Assembly (NCBI GenBank): GCA_902533955.1 | Contig: CACANV010000004.1 | Span: forward strand, 1-21,693 | Reading direction: 5' to 3' | Length of the DNA: 21,693 nt | From: an uncultured Pelagibacteraceae bacterium | GTDB taxonomy: Bacteria; Pseudomonadota; Alphaproteobacteria; Pelagibacterales; Pelagibacteraceae | Shown here: piece by piece, positions 1 through 7,816 of the stretch | Position numbering within the stretch: the first letter of the stretch is position 1 | Layout of the letters: the number at the start of each line of letters is the position of its first letter | Made by a program: the position numbers and the translations under genes | The notes under the pieces: generated by a model | What the model was told of the DNA's origin: nothing | The model's database searches: none | What the model saw: the letters and a program-made list of their open reading frames with translations, nothing else

Positions 1-57
1 TGTTGATTTTCCTGAGGTTTCTATGCCTTCAAAAATAATTGTAGGATATTTAAACAT
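1..57 (-). CDS. tmk: Thymidylate kinase, N-terminal fragment (cut by window edge)
   Basis: Nineteen codons are visible on the minus strand, from an ATG at 57-55 to the window edge. They read MFKYPTIIFEGIETSGKST: a hydrophobic beta strand followed by a Walker A loop (GIETSGKST), the typical start of dTMP kinase, which phosphorylates dTMP to dTDP for DNA synthesis. The ATG lies inside the last codons of dacC (8 bp overlap, different frame), so the two are probably translated together. From memory, tmk follows dacC in other alphaproteobacteria, which supports the name. A GTG one codon upstream could also serve as start. With only the P-loop visible, another P-loop kinase cannot be excluded. Confidence 0.72.
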   Translation of the reverse strand, partial: MFKYPTIIFEGIETSGKST

Positions 58-1207
58 CACCCCACAGTAAGAAATTAATTGAAGTTAAAATTCTTGATAA
101 AATATTTTGTTTTTTAATATCTTCAGAAGCATGTAAATTATAATTTCCAATAATTTCATCTTTATATGAAACTATAATTTTACCAACAACTTCATCTTTT
201 TCAATTGGAGCCTTAATAGGTCCTTGATATTCAACAAGAACTTTTAAATATTTTTTTCTTGCTTTTGGTATTGTTTTGAAAATATTATTTTTTGTATAAA
301 CATTAATTTTTTTCTTTTTCCCCTGCCATACATCAAGTTCAGCAAAAGTTTCATCCTTAGTCGAGATTTTAATTGTATCAAAATTTGTTAGCCCCCATGT
401 TAATAATTTTGCTGATTGTTTTGATCTTGATTTTTTAGTTAAAAAACCACTGCCAACGGCGATAAGTCTTCTATTATTTCTTTTAATTGATGAAGCAAGT
501 GAATATTTTTCTGCACCCAAGTAACCAGTTTTAATGCCATCTACACCAATTTTTTTATATAAAAGTGGATTCCTATTACCTTGAGTTATAGGATCGCCTC
601 CTGTTCTATCCCATGTAAATTCTTTTATTTTAAAATATTCATAATAATTTGGATAATTTTTAATTAAATAATTAGACATAGTTAGAACATCTCTTACCGT
701 TGAATAATTATCCGGATCATTTATTCCAGATGAATTAGAAAAATTTGAATTATACATACCAATTTCACGTGCCTTTTCAGTCATTAAAATAGCAAATTCT
801 TCCTCGGTACCAGCTATACCTTCTGCTAAAGCAATACAGGCATCATTACCAGAGGCAACGATTATTCCTAACAATAAATTTTCTATTGTTACTTCGTCAC
901 CCACCATTACAAACATAGATGAATATCCCGATGTAGACAATCTCCAAGCTTTTTCACTAATAAAAACTTTTTCATCTAAGGATATTTCACCTTTTTTAAG
1001 CAAATCGAAAGCTATGATAGAAGTCATAATTTTTGTCATTGAAGCAGGATTAATTGATATATCAGCATCTTTTTCATACAATATATCTCCTGACAAGTAA
1101 TCTTGTAAAATTACAGTTTTAGCTTTTATATTTATTTGTGAAAATGAATAGTGATTATTTAAAATTGTTAAAATAAAAACAAATATTATGCTTTTTAATT
1201 TGATCAT
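50..1207 (-). CDS. dacC: D-alanyl-D-alanine carboxypeptidase (PBP5/6 family)
   Basis: A 385-residue periplasmic serine peptidase that removes the terminal D-Ala from peptidoglycan pentapeptides and so limits cross-linking. The three active-site motifs of the family are present: SMTK (Ser56-Lys59), SGN (119-121) and KTG (226-228). A signal peptide occupies about residues 1-23, with likely cleavage after SFS. After the catalytic domain comes the beta-rich PBP5 C-terminal domain (about 277-365), and the last ~20 residues form an amphipathic, hydrophobic tail like the membrane anchor of PBP5. The length is normal for the family. The start ATG overlaps the stop of the upstream SPOR gene by 4 bp (ATGA), and the stop overlaps tmk. 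It is part of a cell-wall operon with mltB and the RlpA-like gene. The symbol dacC follows alphaproteobacterial usage; dacA would be equally defensible. Confidence 0.93.
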   Translation of the reverse strand: MIKLKSIIFVFILTILNNHYSFSQINIKAKTVILQDYLSGDILYEKDADISINPASMTKIMTSIIAFDLLKKGEISLDEKVFISEKAWRLSTSGYSSMFVMVGDEVTIENLLLGIIVASGNDACIALAEGIAGTEEEFAILMTEKAREIGMYNSNFSNSSGINDPDNYSTVRDVLTMSNYLIKNYPNYYEYFKIKEFTWDRTGGDPITQGNRNPLLYKKIGVDGIKTGYLGAEKYSLASSIKRNNRRLIAVGSGFLTKKSRSKQSAKLLTWGLTNFDTIKISTKDETFAELDVWQGKKKKINVYTKNNIFKTIPKARKKYLKVLVEYQGPIKAPIEKDEVVGKIIVSYKDEIIGNYNLHASEDIKKQNILSRILTSINFLLWGDV

Positions 1208-1959
1208 AATTTTATAATTTCTATATTTTCAAAATTTAATTTATTTATATCATTAAATTCTTTTTTTATAGACTCTAAGTTATTAAAAGGACCTTTAAAA
1301 ACTCTAAATCTATTCTTTGACATTTTTTTAATAGAAACATCATTAATATTAAATTCTTCAATAAGTCTTTTTTTTAACAATAAAGCCGACTCATTAAAAT
1401 AAAAATCTGCAAACTTTATTATATATTTGAAAGTTTTATTCTTTAACAATTTACTTTTATTATTAGTGATATTGGATGATCCAATATTTTGTATTTTAAT
1501 ACTTTTTACAGGAGCTTTATTGGCAACCTTTTTTTCTTCATCAAAAGTCTTAGCTTTAGATGCAATAAAACTATTTCTCAAATCAATAGTTTGTATTTGT
1601 ATATAAGGTTCCAAAATATCAATTTCTAAATCATTAGCAATTCTTTCCGAAATTACAGCATTATAAAATGTTGGATATTTAGATTTATTTGAAACTTTTG
1701 CTATAAGATTTTTATTGTTTAAAAGGTTAGTTATTTTTACAGCTGTATCATTATTTAGATTATTGTTAAAAATAATTAGTGATCTTTGATCTATTTTTTT
1801 ATTAATAATTTTTTTTTTTAAAAGATTTTTGTTATAAATTAGAGCAAAACCTTTATTAGAATATGTTTCAAATATTTTATTATTAGATTGATTTAAATTT
1901 TGATTTGCACAAGAAAATAAAAAAAAAAGTAATAAATAAATTGAAATTTTATAAATCAT
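1204..1959 (-). CDS. rlpA: RlpA-like SPOR-domain lipoprotein with degenerate barrel domain
   Basis: A 251-residue envelope protein. The N-terminus is a lipoprotein signal with lipobox LFSC (Cys17). Residues about 36-126 align by eye with the double-psi beta-barrel of RlpA: a GFALIYN segment stands where RlpA has GxASWYG, VKITNLLNNKNLIAKVSN matches the VRVTNLxNGRSVVVRVND strand pair, and an ISERIANDLEI segment follows. The conserved catalytic Asp of the NDRGP motif appears to be Asn91 here and the region with the catalytic Glu is shortened, so lytic transglycosylase activity is doubtful. A Lys/Asn-rich linker leads to a C-terminal SPOR domain (about 176-251), which in this family binds denuded septal glycan. 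It sits between mltB (11 bp overlap) and dacC (4 bp overlap), the usual alphaproteobacterial place for rlpA. The SPOR call is firm; the RlpA homology is inferred from a divergent alignment. Confidence 0.7.
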   Translation of the reverse strand: MIYKISIYLLLFFLFSCANQNLNQSNNKIFETYSNKGFALIYNKNLLKKKIINKKIDQRSLIIFNNNLNNDTAVKITNLLNNKNLIAKVSNKSKYPTFYNAVISERIANDLEIDILEPYIQIQTIDLRNSFIASKAKTFDEEKKVANKAPVKSIKIQNIGSSNITNNKSKLLKNKTFKYIIKFADFYFNESALLLKKRLIEEFNINDVSIKKMSKNRFRVFKGPFNNLESIKKEFNDINKLNFENIEIIKL

Positions 1960-2947
1960 TATTAAATTTTTCCTTCAATGTACACACAGCTAAAGCAAAT
2001 CTTAAAGATCTGTTCCATTTTAGTATTAATTCATAATTATCAAAAACTATATATGCAGGATCAAATTTATTCGTATCAGGAATTATATCGACATCAGGGG
2101 TTACTAGAGCGCCGTTAAAATCATCAAACTTATTAAGAAAATTAGAATTTTTAATATATTTCTTTAAATACATAATTTTTTTTTTATTTTTTATTTTTTT
2201 TGCAGATGTATTTAAATAATTTAAAGGTACATTTTCATTTAGATTTATTTTGTAAAAACATGGTTCTTTATTATTCCATCCTATATTATTTAAGTAATTT
2301 GCAGCAGATGCAAATGAATCTTCAACATTTTTCAAATCAATTTTTTCATCTTGATTAAAGTCCACAGCATATAATTTTATAGTTGATGGCATAAATTGAA
2401 AATTACCATAAGCTCCTGCCCATGATCCATATAAAGTTTTTTTATCAACAACTTTTGAATCTAATAACTTTAAAAGTGTTATTAACTCAGATGTAAAAAA
2501 TTCACTTCTTCTCTTATCAAAACTTAAAGTTGCTAATGATGAAACTATATCCATTTTACCAAGATAAGTTCCAAAATTAGTTTCTATACCCATGAGTGAG
2601 AGTAATAAATTTTTATCAACCTCATAAAGTTTTGATACCTCATCAATTAAACTATAATTCTTATTATATAATTTAATCCCCTTTTTGACTTTTAAATTAG
2701 AAGTTCTTTTTGAAATATATGTTTTTGTATCTTCGTAAAATTCTGGTTGATATCTATCATATTTAATTACGTCAGGTAAAAAAATAGAATTTTCAATAGT
2801 TTCATTTAAAATTTTTTCACTAATACCCTGTTTTTGGGCATAAATTTTAAAATTTTTTTTCCATTTTTCAAATTCAGATTCATAACCATACGCAAATAGA
2901 TTTGATAAAAATAAATTGATAATAAAAAAAAATTTAAATATTTTCAT
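1949..2947 (-). CDS. mltB: Lytic murein transglycosylase B (MltB/Slt35 type)
   Basis: A 332-residue glycoside hydrolase family 103 enzyme that cleaves the MurNAc-GlcNAc bond with formation of 1,6-anhydroMurNAc. The chosen start is the ATG at 2947, which begins a clean signal peptide (residues 1-20, FFFIINLFLSNLFA). The reading frame stays open for ten further codons, but these overlap rarD more deeply and would spoil the signal. There is no lipobox, so the protein is probably soluble in the periplasm rather than lipid-anchored like E. coli MltB. The catalytic Glu lies in GIETNFG (Glu122). The GSWAGAYGNFQFMPS motif (174-188) is typical of the family and is followed by DFNQDEKIDL (196-205), an EF-hand-like calcium loop as in Slt35. 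It overlaps rarD by 14 bp and the SPOR gene by 11 bp, implying a polycistronic message. Confidence 0.92.
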   Translation of the reverse strand: MKIFKFFFIINLFLSNLFAYGYESEFEKWKKNFKIYAQKQGISEKILNETIENSIFLPDVIKYDRYQPEFYEDTKTYISKRTSNLKVKKGIKLYNKNYSLIDEVSKLYEVDKNLLLSLMGIETNFGTYLGKMDIVSSLATLSFDKRRSEFFTSELITLLKLLDSKVVDKKTLYGSWAGAYGNFQFMPSTIKLYAVDFNQDEKIDLKNVEDSFASAANYLNNIGWNNKEPCFYKINLNENVPLNYLNTSAKKIKNKKKIMYLKKYIKNSNFLNKFDDFNGALVTPDVDIIPDTNKFDPAYIVFDNYELILKWNRSLRFALAVCTLKEKFNNDL

Positions 2948-3815
2948 ACAAATTACGTAAATATATAAATACAGCAATCCAGATTAAAATGAAACTTACT
3001 AACTTTTCAACATTAAATTGTTCATTATATAGGAAATAACCTAATAAAAATTGAAATGTTGGAGTTATGTAAAAAATCATACCTGCAGGCCCAAGACCTG
3101 ATAACTCTACACCTTTTACATATAAAAAAAGAGGTATTACTGTCATTGGACCAGCCAACATAAGTACAAACATTAAAGATGGATTAGATATATCAAAATC
3201 ATTTAAATTATTTTGAACTATAAAATAAAAAAAAATAATAACTGCAGGGAATATAAAAAGACTTTCAATCAATAAACCTATGTCTGTATCAACATTAATT
3301 TTTTTTCTCAATAAATTATAAAAAGACCAACTAAAAGCAACTATAATACCTGGCCATGGCATGGATTTAAAATCAGTTATAAGTAAATAAAATATAGAAC
3401 AAAGAACTAAAACAATTGAAATTATTGTTTTTGAATTTATTTTTTCTTTAAAAAAAATATACCCTAAAAAAATACTTATTATAGGCATTATAAAGTATCC
3501 AAAACTTGCATCAATAACTCTATCTTTAACAACTGCATAAATCCAAACAGACCAATTAGTAAATATAAGTAAACCAGAAAAAAATAACACTAACATTTTT
3601 TTTTTATCATAGACAAGTTTGATAAAAATTTTCCATTTTGAAAATACTATAGTTGTTATTATTAAGACCACTGTTGTCCATATGCTTCTATGTATAACTA
3701 CTTCAATATGTCCAGCAAACGAAATATATTTAAAATAAATAACACCTATTACTCCCCACCAAAAAGAACCAAGGGCTGTTAATAATATTCCTTTATTAAA
3801 ATCTTTTTTATTCAT
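2934..3815 (-). CDS. rarD: RarD-type EamA/DMT transporter
   Basis: An integral membrane protein of 293 residues with about ten hydrophobic segments, arranged as two EamA repeats in the drug/metabolite transporter superfamily. The opening KGILLTALGSFWWGVIGVIYF and the following HIEVVIHRSIWT are typical of the RarD branch (E. coli RarD, chloramphenicol-sensitivity protein). The substrate is unknown; family members export or import small metabolites. I chose the ATG at 3815; an in-frame TTG at 3824 would add three residues. No Shine-Dalgarno is evident for either. It is the first gene of the minus-strand series rarD-mltB-rlpA-dacC-tmk and diverges from tRNA-Ser. Its functional link to the cell-wall genes is unclear and may be only transcriptional. 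Confidence 0.83.
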   Translation of the reverse strand: MNKKDFNKGILLTALGSFWWGVIGVIYFKYISFAGHIEVVIHRSIWTTVVLIITTIVFSKWKIFIKLVYDKKKMLVLFFSGLLIFTNWSVWIYAVVKDRVIDASFGYFIMPIISIFLGYIFFKEKINSKTIISIVLVLCSIFYLLITDFKSMPWPGIIVAFSWSFYNLLRKKINVDTDIGLLIESLFIFPAVIIFFYFIVQNNLNDFDISNPSLMFVLMLAGPMTVIPLFLYVKGVELSGLGPAGMIFYITPTFQFLLGYFLYNEQFNVEKLVSFILIWIAVFIYLRNLYENI

Positions 3816-3870
3816 TTTATTCAAAGAGATTCATATTTATATTTTATGAATGAACATTTAATCTATTTTA

Positions 3871-3898
3871 TTGTTGAAATATATATTATTAATAATAA
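3871..3898 (+). promoter_or_regulatory. Possible sigma-70 promoter for tRNA-Ser, overlapping an AT palindrome
   Basis: TTGTTG at 3871-3876 and TAATAA at 3893-3898 are separated by 16 bp and stand 12 bp before the tRNA-Ser gene. Both hexamers are imperfect. A perfect 14-bp palindrome, TATTATTAATAATA (3884-3897), covers the -10 region. In sequence this AT-rich, such matches can occur by chance. The 95-bp gap also has to hold the promoter for rarD on the other strand, which I could not place. Confidence 0.3.
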
Positions 3899-3910
3899 AA
3901 CCTAGCACAC

Positions 3911-4000
3911 GGAGAGATGGCTGAGCGGTTGAAAGCACCGGTCTTGAAAACCGGCAAAGGGGCAACTCTTTCCTGGGTTCGAATCCCAGTCTCTCCGCCA
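3911..4000 (+). tRNA. tRNA-Ser (anticodon UGA)
   Basis: A 90-nt class II tRNA with encoded CCA (3998-4000). The acceptor stem pairs GGAGAGA (3911-3917) with TCTCTCC (3990-3996), with discriminator G at 3997. The D arm contains GGCTGAGCGGTTGAAAGC. The anticodon stem CCGGT/ACCGG closes the loop CTTGAAA, giving anticodon TGA. The long variable arm and the T arm (CTGGGTTCGAATCCCAG) are typical of tRNA-Ser. It decodes UCA and related Ser codons. It stands alone, between divergent rarD and convergent sdhE. Confidence 0.97.
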
Positions 4001-4010
4001 CAAATAATAA

Positions 4011-4253
4011 CTAAAATTCTTTTAAAAATTTTAAAATCTTATTATTATTAAATTTTTTTTTACCACCTAAAATCTTTTTAATATCTTCATCATTCATATT
4101 AACAAGTAAATCTAGATCTTTAAGATCTTCGATAGGTAAATTGTGAACAATAGATTTAACAAAATTACCTACAAAAATATCCATTTCTTTAGTTCCTCTA
4201 TATTGTGATCTATAAATGATTTTGTTAATTAAATTTTGTTTATTTGAATTCAT
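4011..4253 (-). CDS. sdhE: FAD assembly factor SdhE (DUF339)
   Basis: An 80-residue protein of the SdhE/Sdh5/YgfY family, which helps attach FAD covalently to the flavoprotein subunit of succinate dehydrogenase (and fumarate reductase). The family signature is clear: RSQYRGTKEMDIFVGNF (residues 15-31) contains the RGxxE motif that contacts the flavoprotein. The C-terminal half is a helical IEDLKDLDLLVNMNDEDIKKIL segment with the expected acidic character. Length is normal. It diverges from recG with 29 bp between start codons and ends 10 bp from the tRNA-Ser gene. Adjacency of recG and a DUF339 gene is common in alphaproteobacteria. Confidence 0.9.
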   Translation of the reverse strand: MNSNKQNLINKIIYRSQYRGTKEMDIFVGNFVKSIVHNLPIEDLKDLDLLVNMNDEDIKKILGGKKKFNNNKILKFLKEF

Positions 4254-4264
4254 TTTTTATAAAC

Positions 4265-4280
4265 ATATATATATATATAT
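4265..4280. repeat. (AT)8 dinucleotide run in the sdhE/recG divergent gap
   Basis: Eight uninterrupted AT units end 2 bp before the recG ATG (4283) and begin 11 bp beyond the sdhE start (4253). The run fills most of the shared 29-bp leader and so must overlap promoter or ribosome-binding elements of one or both genes. No Shine-Dalgarno is visible for recG. Slippage by one unit would change leader spacing but not the recG frame counted from this ATG. Confidence 0.85.
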
Positions 4281-4282
4281 TA

Positions 4283-6325
4283 ATGAGTAATTTTGAATAT
4301 TTATTAGCATCAATAGATACAATTAGTGGAGTTGGTAAAAAAACTTTCAGTTTATTAAACAAAAAAAAAATATTTACAATTTTTGATTTACTTTGGCATT
4401 TACCAATCTCAAAAATTGAAACTGCTGATGATACTGAAATTGAAGATCTTCAGATAGGTAAAATTTATAATATTAAAGTAATTCCTATTAAATATAATTT
4501 TCCAAGAATTAAAAATTTACCAAATAAAGTTATATGTCAAAAAAATAATAATAAAATTGAATGTATTTTTTTTAATAGTTACGAGGGATATATAAGAAAA
4601 ATATTACCGTTAAATAAGGAAGTTTTAATTAATGGTAAAGCAACATATTTTAGAAATAAATTTCAATTTGTAAATCCATCACAATCAAAATCTGATATTT
4701 CAAATATAATTTTAGAAAATAACAAATATAGTTTAACTGAAGGATTGGGTTTAAAAAAATTTAATCAAATAATAAATAATGTATTTAAAAAATTACCAGA
4801 TTTGGAAGAATGGTTTCCAAAAGAAGTATCTAAAATTTTTAATCATGCATCTTGGAAAGAATCCATACTCAAATTACATAATGAGGATATTGGTATAATA
4901 AGAAATACAAAATATTTCAAAAGATTGGTTTTTGACGAAATATTTGCAAATTTTCTATTATCTTCAAAAATTAGAAGCAAAATAAAAAAAATTAAGAAAA
5001 AAAATAAAGTCTTTAATCCAAATTATCAAGATAGAATTTTAGAAAATTTTAAATTTAAACTTACCAAGGATCAGGTAGTCGCACTGGAAGATATAAATAA
5101 AGATATGAAATCAAAACAGAAAATGTTTAGATTATTACAGGGCGATGTTGGATCTGGAAAAACCATTGTTTCAATTATTGCAGCTTTAAATGCTATTAAA
5201 TCGGGTTATCAAGTATCAATTATGGCACCTACTGAAATATTAGCAACACAACATTATAAATTTATTTTAGAAAATTTTAAAAAGTATTGTAAAGCCGAAC
5301 TTCTAACTAGCAAAACTGAATATACAAAAAGAAAAAAAATTTTAACAGAATTATCTAACAATAAAATTAATATAATAATTGGAACTCATTCTTTATTTCA
5401 AAGTAAATTATCCTATTTTAATTTAGGTCTTATAATAATTGATGAACAGCATAAATTCGGTGTTAACCAAAGAAAGAAACTATCTGATAAAGGAGGAAAT
5501 AATTGTGACGTATTAGTTATGTCAGCAACGCCTATACCAAGAACAATGATGATGACAGTATATGGTGATATGGATATTTCATTAATAAAAACAAAACCAA
5601 AAAATCGAAAATCAATTAAAACGTATAGTAAAAATGAAAAAAAAATTGATGATGTAATTAAGTATATTAAAAAAGAAATTATGGACAAAAATCAAATATT
5701 TTGGGTTTGTCCATTAATTAATGAATCAAAAAAAATTGACCATGAGTCAGCTATACAGAAATATAAATTATTAAATAAAATTTTTAATAATAGAGTAGAT
5801 ATTATTCATGGTTCTATGGATAAAAATCAAAAAGATTTAGTTTTAAGAAAATTTAACGATAGAGAAATTGATATTTTAGTATCAACTACTGTCATTGAAG
5901 TTGGCATTGATTTTCCAAATGCAAATGTAATAGTAATAGAAAATGCTAACAAATATGGTTTATCTCAACTACATCAATTAAGAGGAAGAGTTGGAAGAGG
6001 AAACAAAGAAGCGACATGTATTCTTATGTTTAAATCTAACTTAAGTGAAAATGCTCGAAAAAGAATAACAATTCTAAAAAATAATAATGATGGTTTTAAA
6101 ATTGCCGAGGAAGACTTAAAAATAAGAGGTTATGGTGATATACTAGGATTCAAACAAAGTGGTATAAAAAAGTATAATTTAGCAGATCCAATTCAACATA
6201 AAGATTTATTTGCGCTTGCCGAATTTCATATTAATAAAATTGAAAAAAATAATTTTAATTTTGTAAAGTATAATAAATTGATAAAACTATATGATAAAGT
6301 TTCAGTTATAAATGATATTAGTTAA
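4283..6325 (+). CDS. recG: ATP-dependent DNA helicase RecG
   Basis: A 680-residue superfamily 2 helicase that regresses stalled replication forks and migrates Holliday junctions. The N-terminal wedge/OB domain (about 1-150) recognises the branch. The helicase core has Walker A GDVGSGKT (287-294), the DExH-type box DEQH (387-390), VMSATPIPRT (motif III), HGSMDKNQKD and the VSTTVIEVGIDFPNAN / QLHQLRGRVGRG motifs V-VI near the C-terminus. The TRG region and C-terminal GDILGFKQSG are present. The chosen start is ATG 4283. An in-frame TTG at 4244 would add 13 residues encoded partly by the AT repeat and overlap sdhE, so it is less likely. The 3' end overlaps the convergent DUF502 gene by 8 bp. Confidence 0.95.
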   Translation: MSNFEYLLASIDTISGVGKKTFSLLNKKKIFTIFDLLWHLPISKIETADDTEIEDLQIGKIYNIKVIPIKYNFPRIKNLPNKVICQKNNNKIECIFFNSYEGYIRKILPLNKEVLINGKATYFRNKFQFVNPSQSKSDISNIILENNKYSLTEGLGLKKFNQIINNVFKKLPDLEEWFPKEVSKIFNHASWKESILKLHNEDIGIIRNTKYFKRLVFDEIFANFLLSSKIRSKIKKIKKKNKVFNPNYQDRILENFKFKLTKDQVVALEDINKDMKSKQKMFRLLQGDVGSGKTIVSIIAALNAIKSGYQVSIMAPTEILATQHYKFILENFKKYCKAELLTSKTEYTKRKKILTELSNNKINIIIGTHSLFQSKLSYFNLGLIIIDEQHKFGVNQRKKLSDKGGNNCDVLVMSATPIPRTMMMTVYGDMDISLIKTKPKNRKSIKTYSKNEKKIDDVIKYIKKEIMDKNQIFWVCPLINESKKIDHESAIQKYKLLNKIFNNRVDIIHGSMDKNQKDLVLRKFNDREIDILVSTTVIEVGIDFPNANVIVIENANKYGLSQLHQLRGRVGRGNKEATCILMFKSNLSENARKRITILKNNNDGFKIAEEDLKIRGYGDILGFKQSGIKKYNLADPIQHKDLFALAEFHINKIEKNNFNFVKYNKLIKLYDKVSVINDIS

Positions 6326-6944
6326 TCATTTGTTCTGAAGTACCAGCGGATACGATAAATTTTGAAGCTTCTTCAAAAGTCATATCTAAATATATTATCT
6401 CACTTTTAGGAAACATAAGTAAAAAACCGCTTGTTGGATTTGGTGTTGTGGGTACAAATACATTTATTAAATCAGTATTTGTTTTTTTAGATATTTCTCC
6501 TTTATTTTCTTTTGTTGCGAATCCTACAGCCCATGATCCTTTTCTAGGATATTCGACTAGGACAACACTTTTTTTTGAACTACCTGATTTCGGGGCCAAT
6601 GTTTTAGTCATTTGTCCTATTGCAGAATATATTGTTCTTAGAATTGGTATTTTTTTTAAAATATCATTAAAAATTTGGAGAAATTTCTTTCCAATAAATG
6701 ATAAAGATAAACCACCAATTAAAGTTATAAAAATAACAGACAATAATATTTCAAGACCTGGTATTGCAAAAGGTAAATAGCTATTAGGATTTATACCTTG
6801 TGGAATTAACCTTGATGAAACAGATATAAAAAATTTTGTCAAATATAAAGTTATTCCTATAGGAACCAAAACTACTATACCTGTAATAAAATAGTTTCTT
6901 AACCTAGCAAGCACCGATATTCTTTTTCTTTTAAAAGAGCTCAT
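6318..6944 (-). CDS. DUF502 family membrane protein
   Basis: A 208-residue protein with a basic N-terminus (MSSFKRKRISVLARLRNYF) followed by two membrane segments (about 18-40 and 62-86) and a soluble C-terminal domain. The order FITGIVVLVPIGITLYL, then LRTIYSAIGQMTKTL, then SWAVGFAT and VFVPTTPNPTSGFLLMFP is the hallmark of the DUF502 family. Members are found widely in bacteria and in chloroplasts (COV-like proteins in plants); the bacterial function is not established. It converges on recG with an 8-bp overlap of the 3' ends, which leaves no room for a conventional terminator. It diverges from the M48 protease with a 47-bp gap. Confidence 0.88.
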   Translation of the reverse strand: MSSFKRKRISVLARLRNYFITGIVVLVPIGITLYLTKFFISVSSRLIPQGINPNSYLPFAIPGLEILLSVIFITLIGGLSLSFIGKKFLQIFNDILKKIPILRTIYSAIGQMTKTLAPKSGSSKKSVVLVEYPRKGSWAVGFATKENKGEISKKTNTDLINVFVPTTPNPTSGFLLMFPKSEIIYLDMTFEEASKFIVSAGTSEQMIN

Positions 6945-6974
6945 TTCTAAACGTTGATTATAATTAAGATGTAT

Positions 6975-6986
6975 TATACTTATAAT
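6975..6986 (+). promoter_or_regulatory. -10 element(s) placed for a near-leaderless M48 protease mRNA
   Basis: A perfect TATAAT (6981-6986) lies five bases before the GTG start at 6992, and TATACT (6975-6980) lies directly before it. A TTGATT at 6954-6959 is 15 bp upstream of TATACT. Initiation about seven bases after either hexamer would begin at or just before the start codon, giving a message with almost no leader. No Shine-Dalgarno is present, which agrees with this reading. In an AT-rich gap such hexamers can be accidental. Confidence 0.45.
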
Positions 6987-6991
6987 AAAAA

Positions 6992-7813
6992 GTGAATAGA
7001 AGAAATTTCATATATTTATTAGGATGTGGCTGTGTATCTTTAGGCTTAAATTCATGTACAACTGTGCCTATTACAAATAGGAAGCAATTAAAATTACTAC
7101 CAGAATCACATTTAAATTCTAAAGCCGCCCAAATATATGAGAAAGTTAAACAAAAAGAAAAATTGAGTGAAGATAAAAAAACTTTAAATAAAATTATAAA
7201 TATTGGATCAAAAATTGAATATTCTATATCTGAGTATTTTAAAAAAAAAAATATTCCTGATCCTACATCAGATTTTGATTGGGAATATATTTTAATAGAA
7301 AATAAAAAAGTTAAAAATGCTTGGTGTATGCCTGGTGGCAAAATAGCTGTTTATACTGGAATGTTGGAAATTACTAAAAATGATGATGGTTTGGCTGCCG
7401 TTATGGGTCATGAAGTTGCACACGCCGTTGCTAAACATTCAGTTGAAAGAGCTAGTAGAGGAGTTTTGTTAAATACTGGTACGCAAATTATTGATATTGC
7501 TACTGGTGGCAAACTTTCACAAATAAATAGAACAACTGGAATGAATGCTGTAGGTCTATTATCGCAAATTGGAATTCTTAATCCTTTCAATAGAAAACAA
7601 GAAAGTGAAGCTGATTATTTAGGTTTAATTTTTTCTTCACTATCTGGATATGACATTCGTGAAACTATAAATCTTTGGGAAAGAATGAAAGCATCTAAAA
7701 AAGGTAAAGAACCAGCTGAATTTATGAGCACACATCCATCTACAGATAATAGAATAAATAAAATTACTGAATGGATAAATAATATTATTTTAGAATACCC
7801 ACCTATAGTTTAG
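6992..7813 (+). CDS. M48 family metalloprotease lipoprotein
   Basis: A 273-residue zinc endopeptidase of the M48 family (LoiP/YcaL/Oma1-like), probably involved in envelope protein quality control. The zinc motif HEVAH (His140, Glu141, His144) and the downstream glutamate motif ESEAD (204-208) are intact. The WCMPGGKIAVYTGML strand before the active site is typical. The start is a GTG. The N-terminus reads MNRRNFIYLLG and then a lipobox-like LNSC (Cys22). The RRNF pair before a hydrophobic stretch resembles a Tat signal, so Tat-dependent lipoprotein export is possible. It is divergent from DUF502 and convergent with the methyltransferase-like gene (3-bp gap). The substrate is unknown. Confidence 0.9.
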   Translation: MNRRNFIYLLGCGCVSLGLNSCTTVPITNRKQLKLLPESHLNSKAAQIYEKVKQKEKLSEDKKTLNKIINIGSKIEYSISEYFKKKNIPDPTSDFDWEYILIENKKVKNAWCMPGGKIAVYTGMLEITKNDDGLAAVMGHEVAHAVAKHSVERASRGVLLNTGTQIIDIATGGKLSQINRTTGMNAVGLLSQIGILNPFNRKQESEADYLGLIFSSLSGYDIRETINLWERMKASKKGKEPAEFMSTHPSTDNRINKITEWINNIILEYPPIV

Positions 7814-7816
7814 ATT

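Noticed and set aside
3816..3860. Short upstream frames before rarD (MNLFE and MFIHKI)
   Set aside because: Five to six codons with no ribosome-binding site; expected by chance in AT-rich leaders and not recognisable as leader peptides.
6448..6780. Plus-strand open frame across the DUF502 gene, and similar antisense frames in gyrA, ssb, tgt, recG, uvrA and secD
   Set aside because: They lie opposite well-supported conserved genes and show no recognisable domains; shadows of the real frames.
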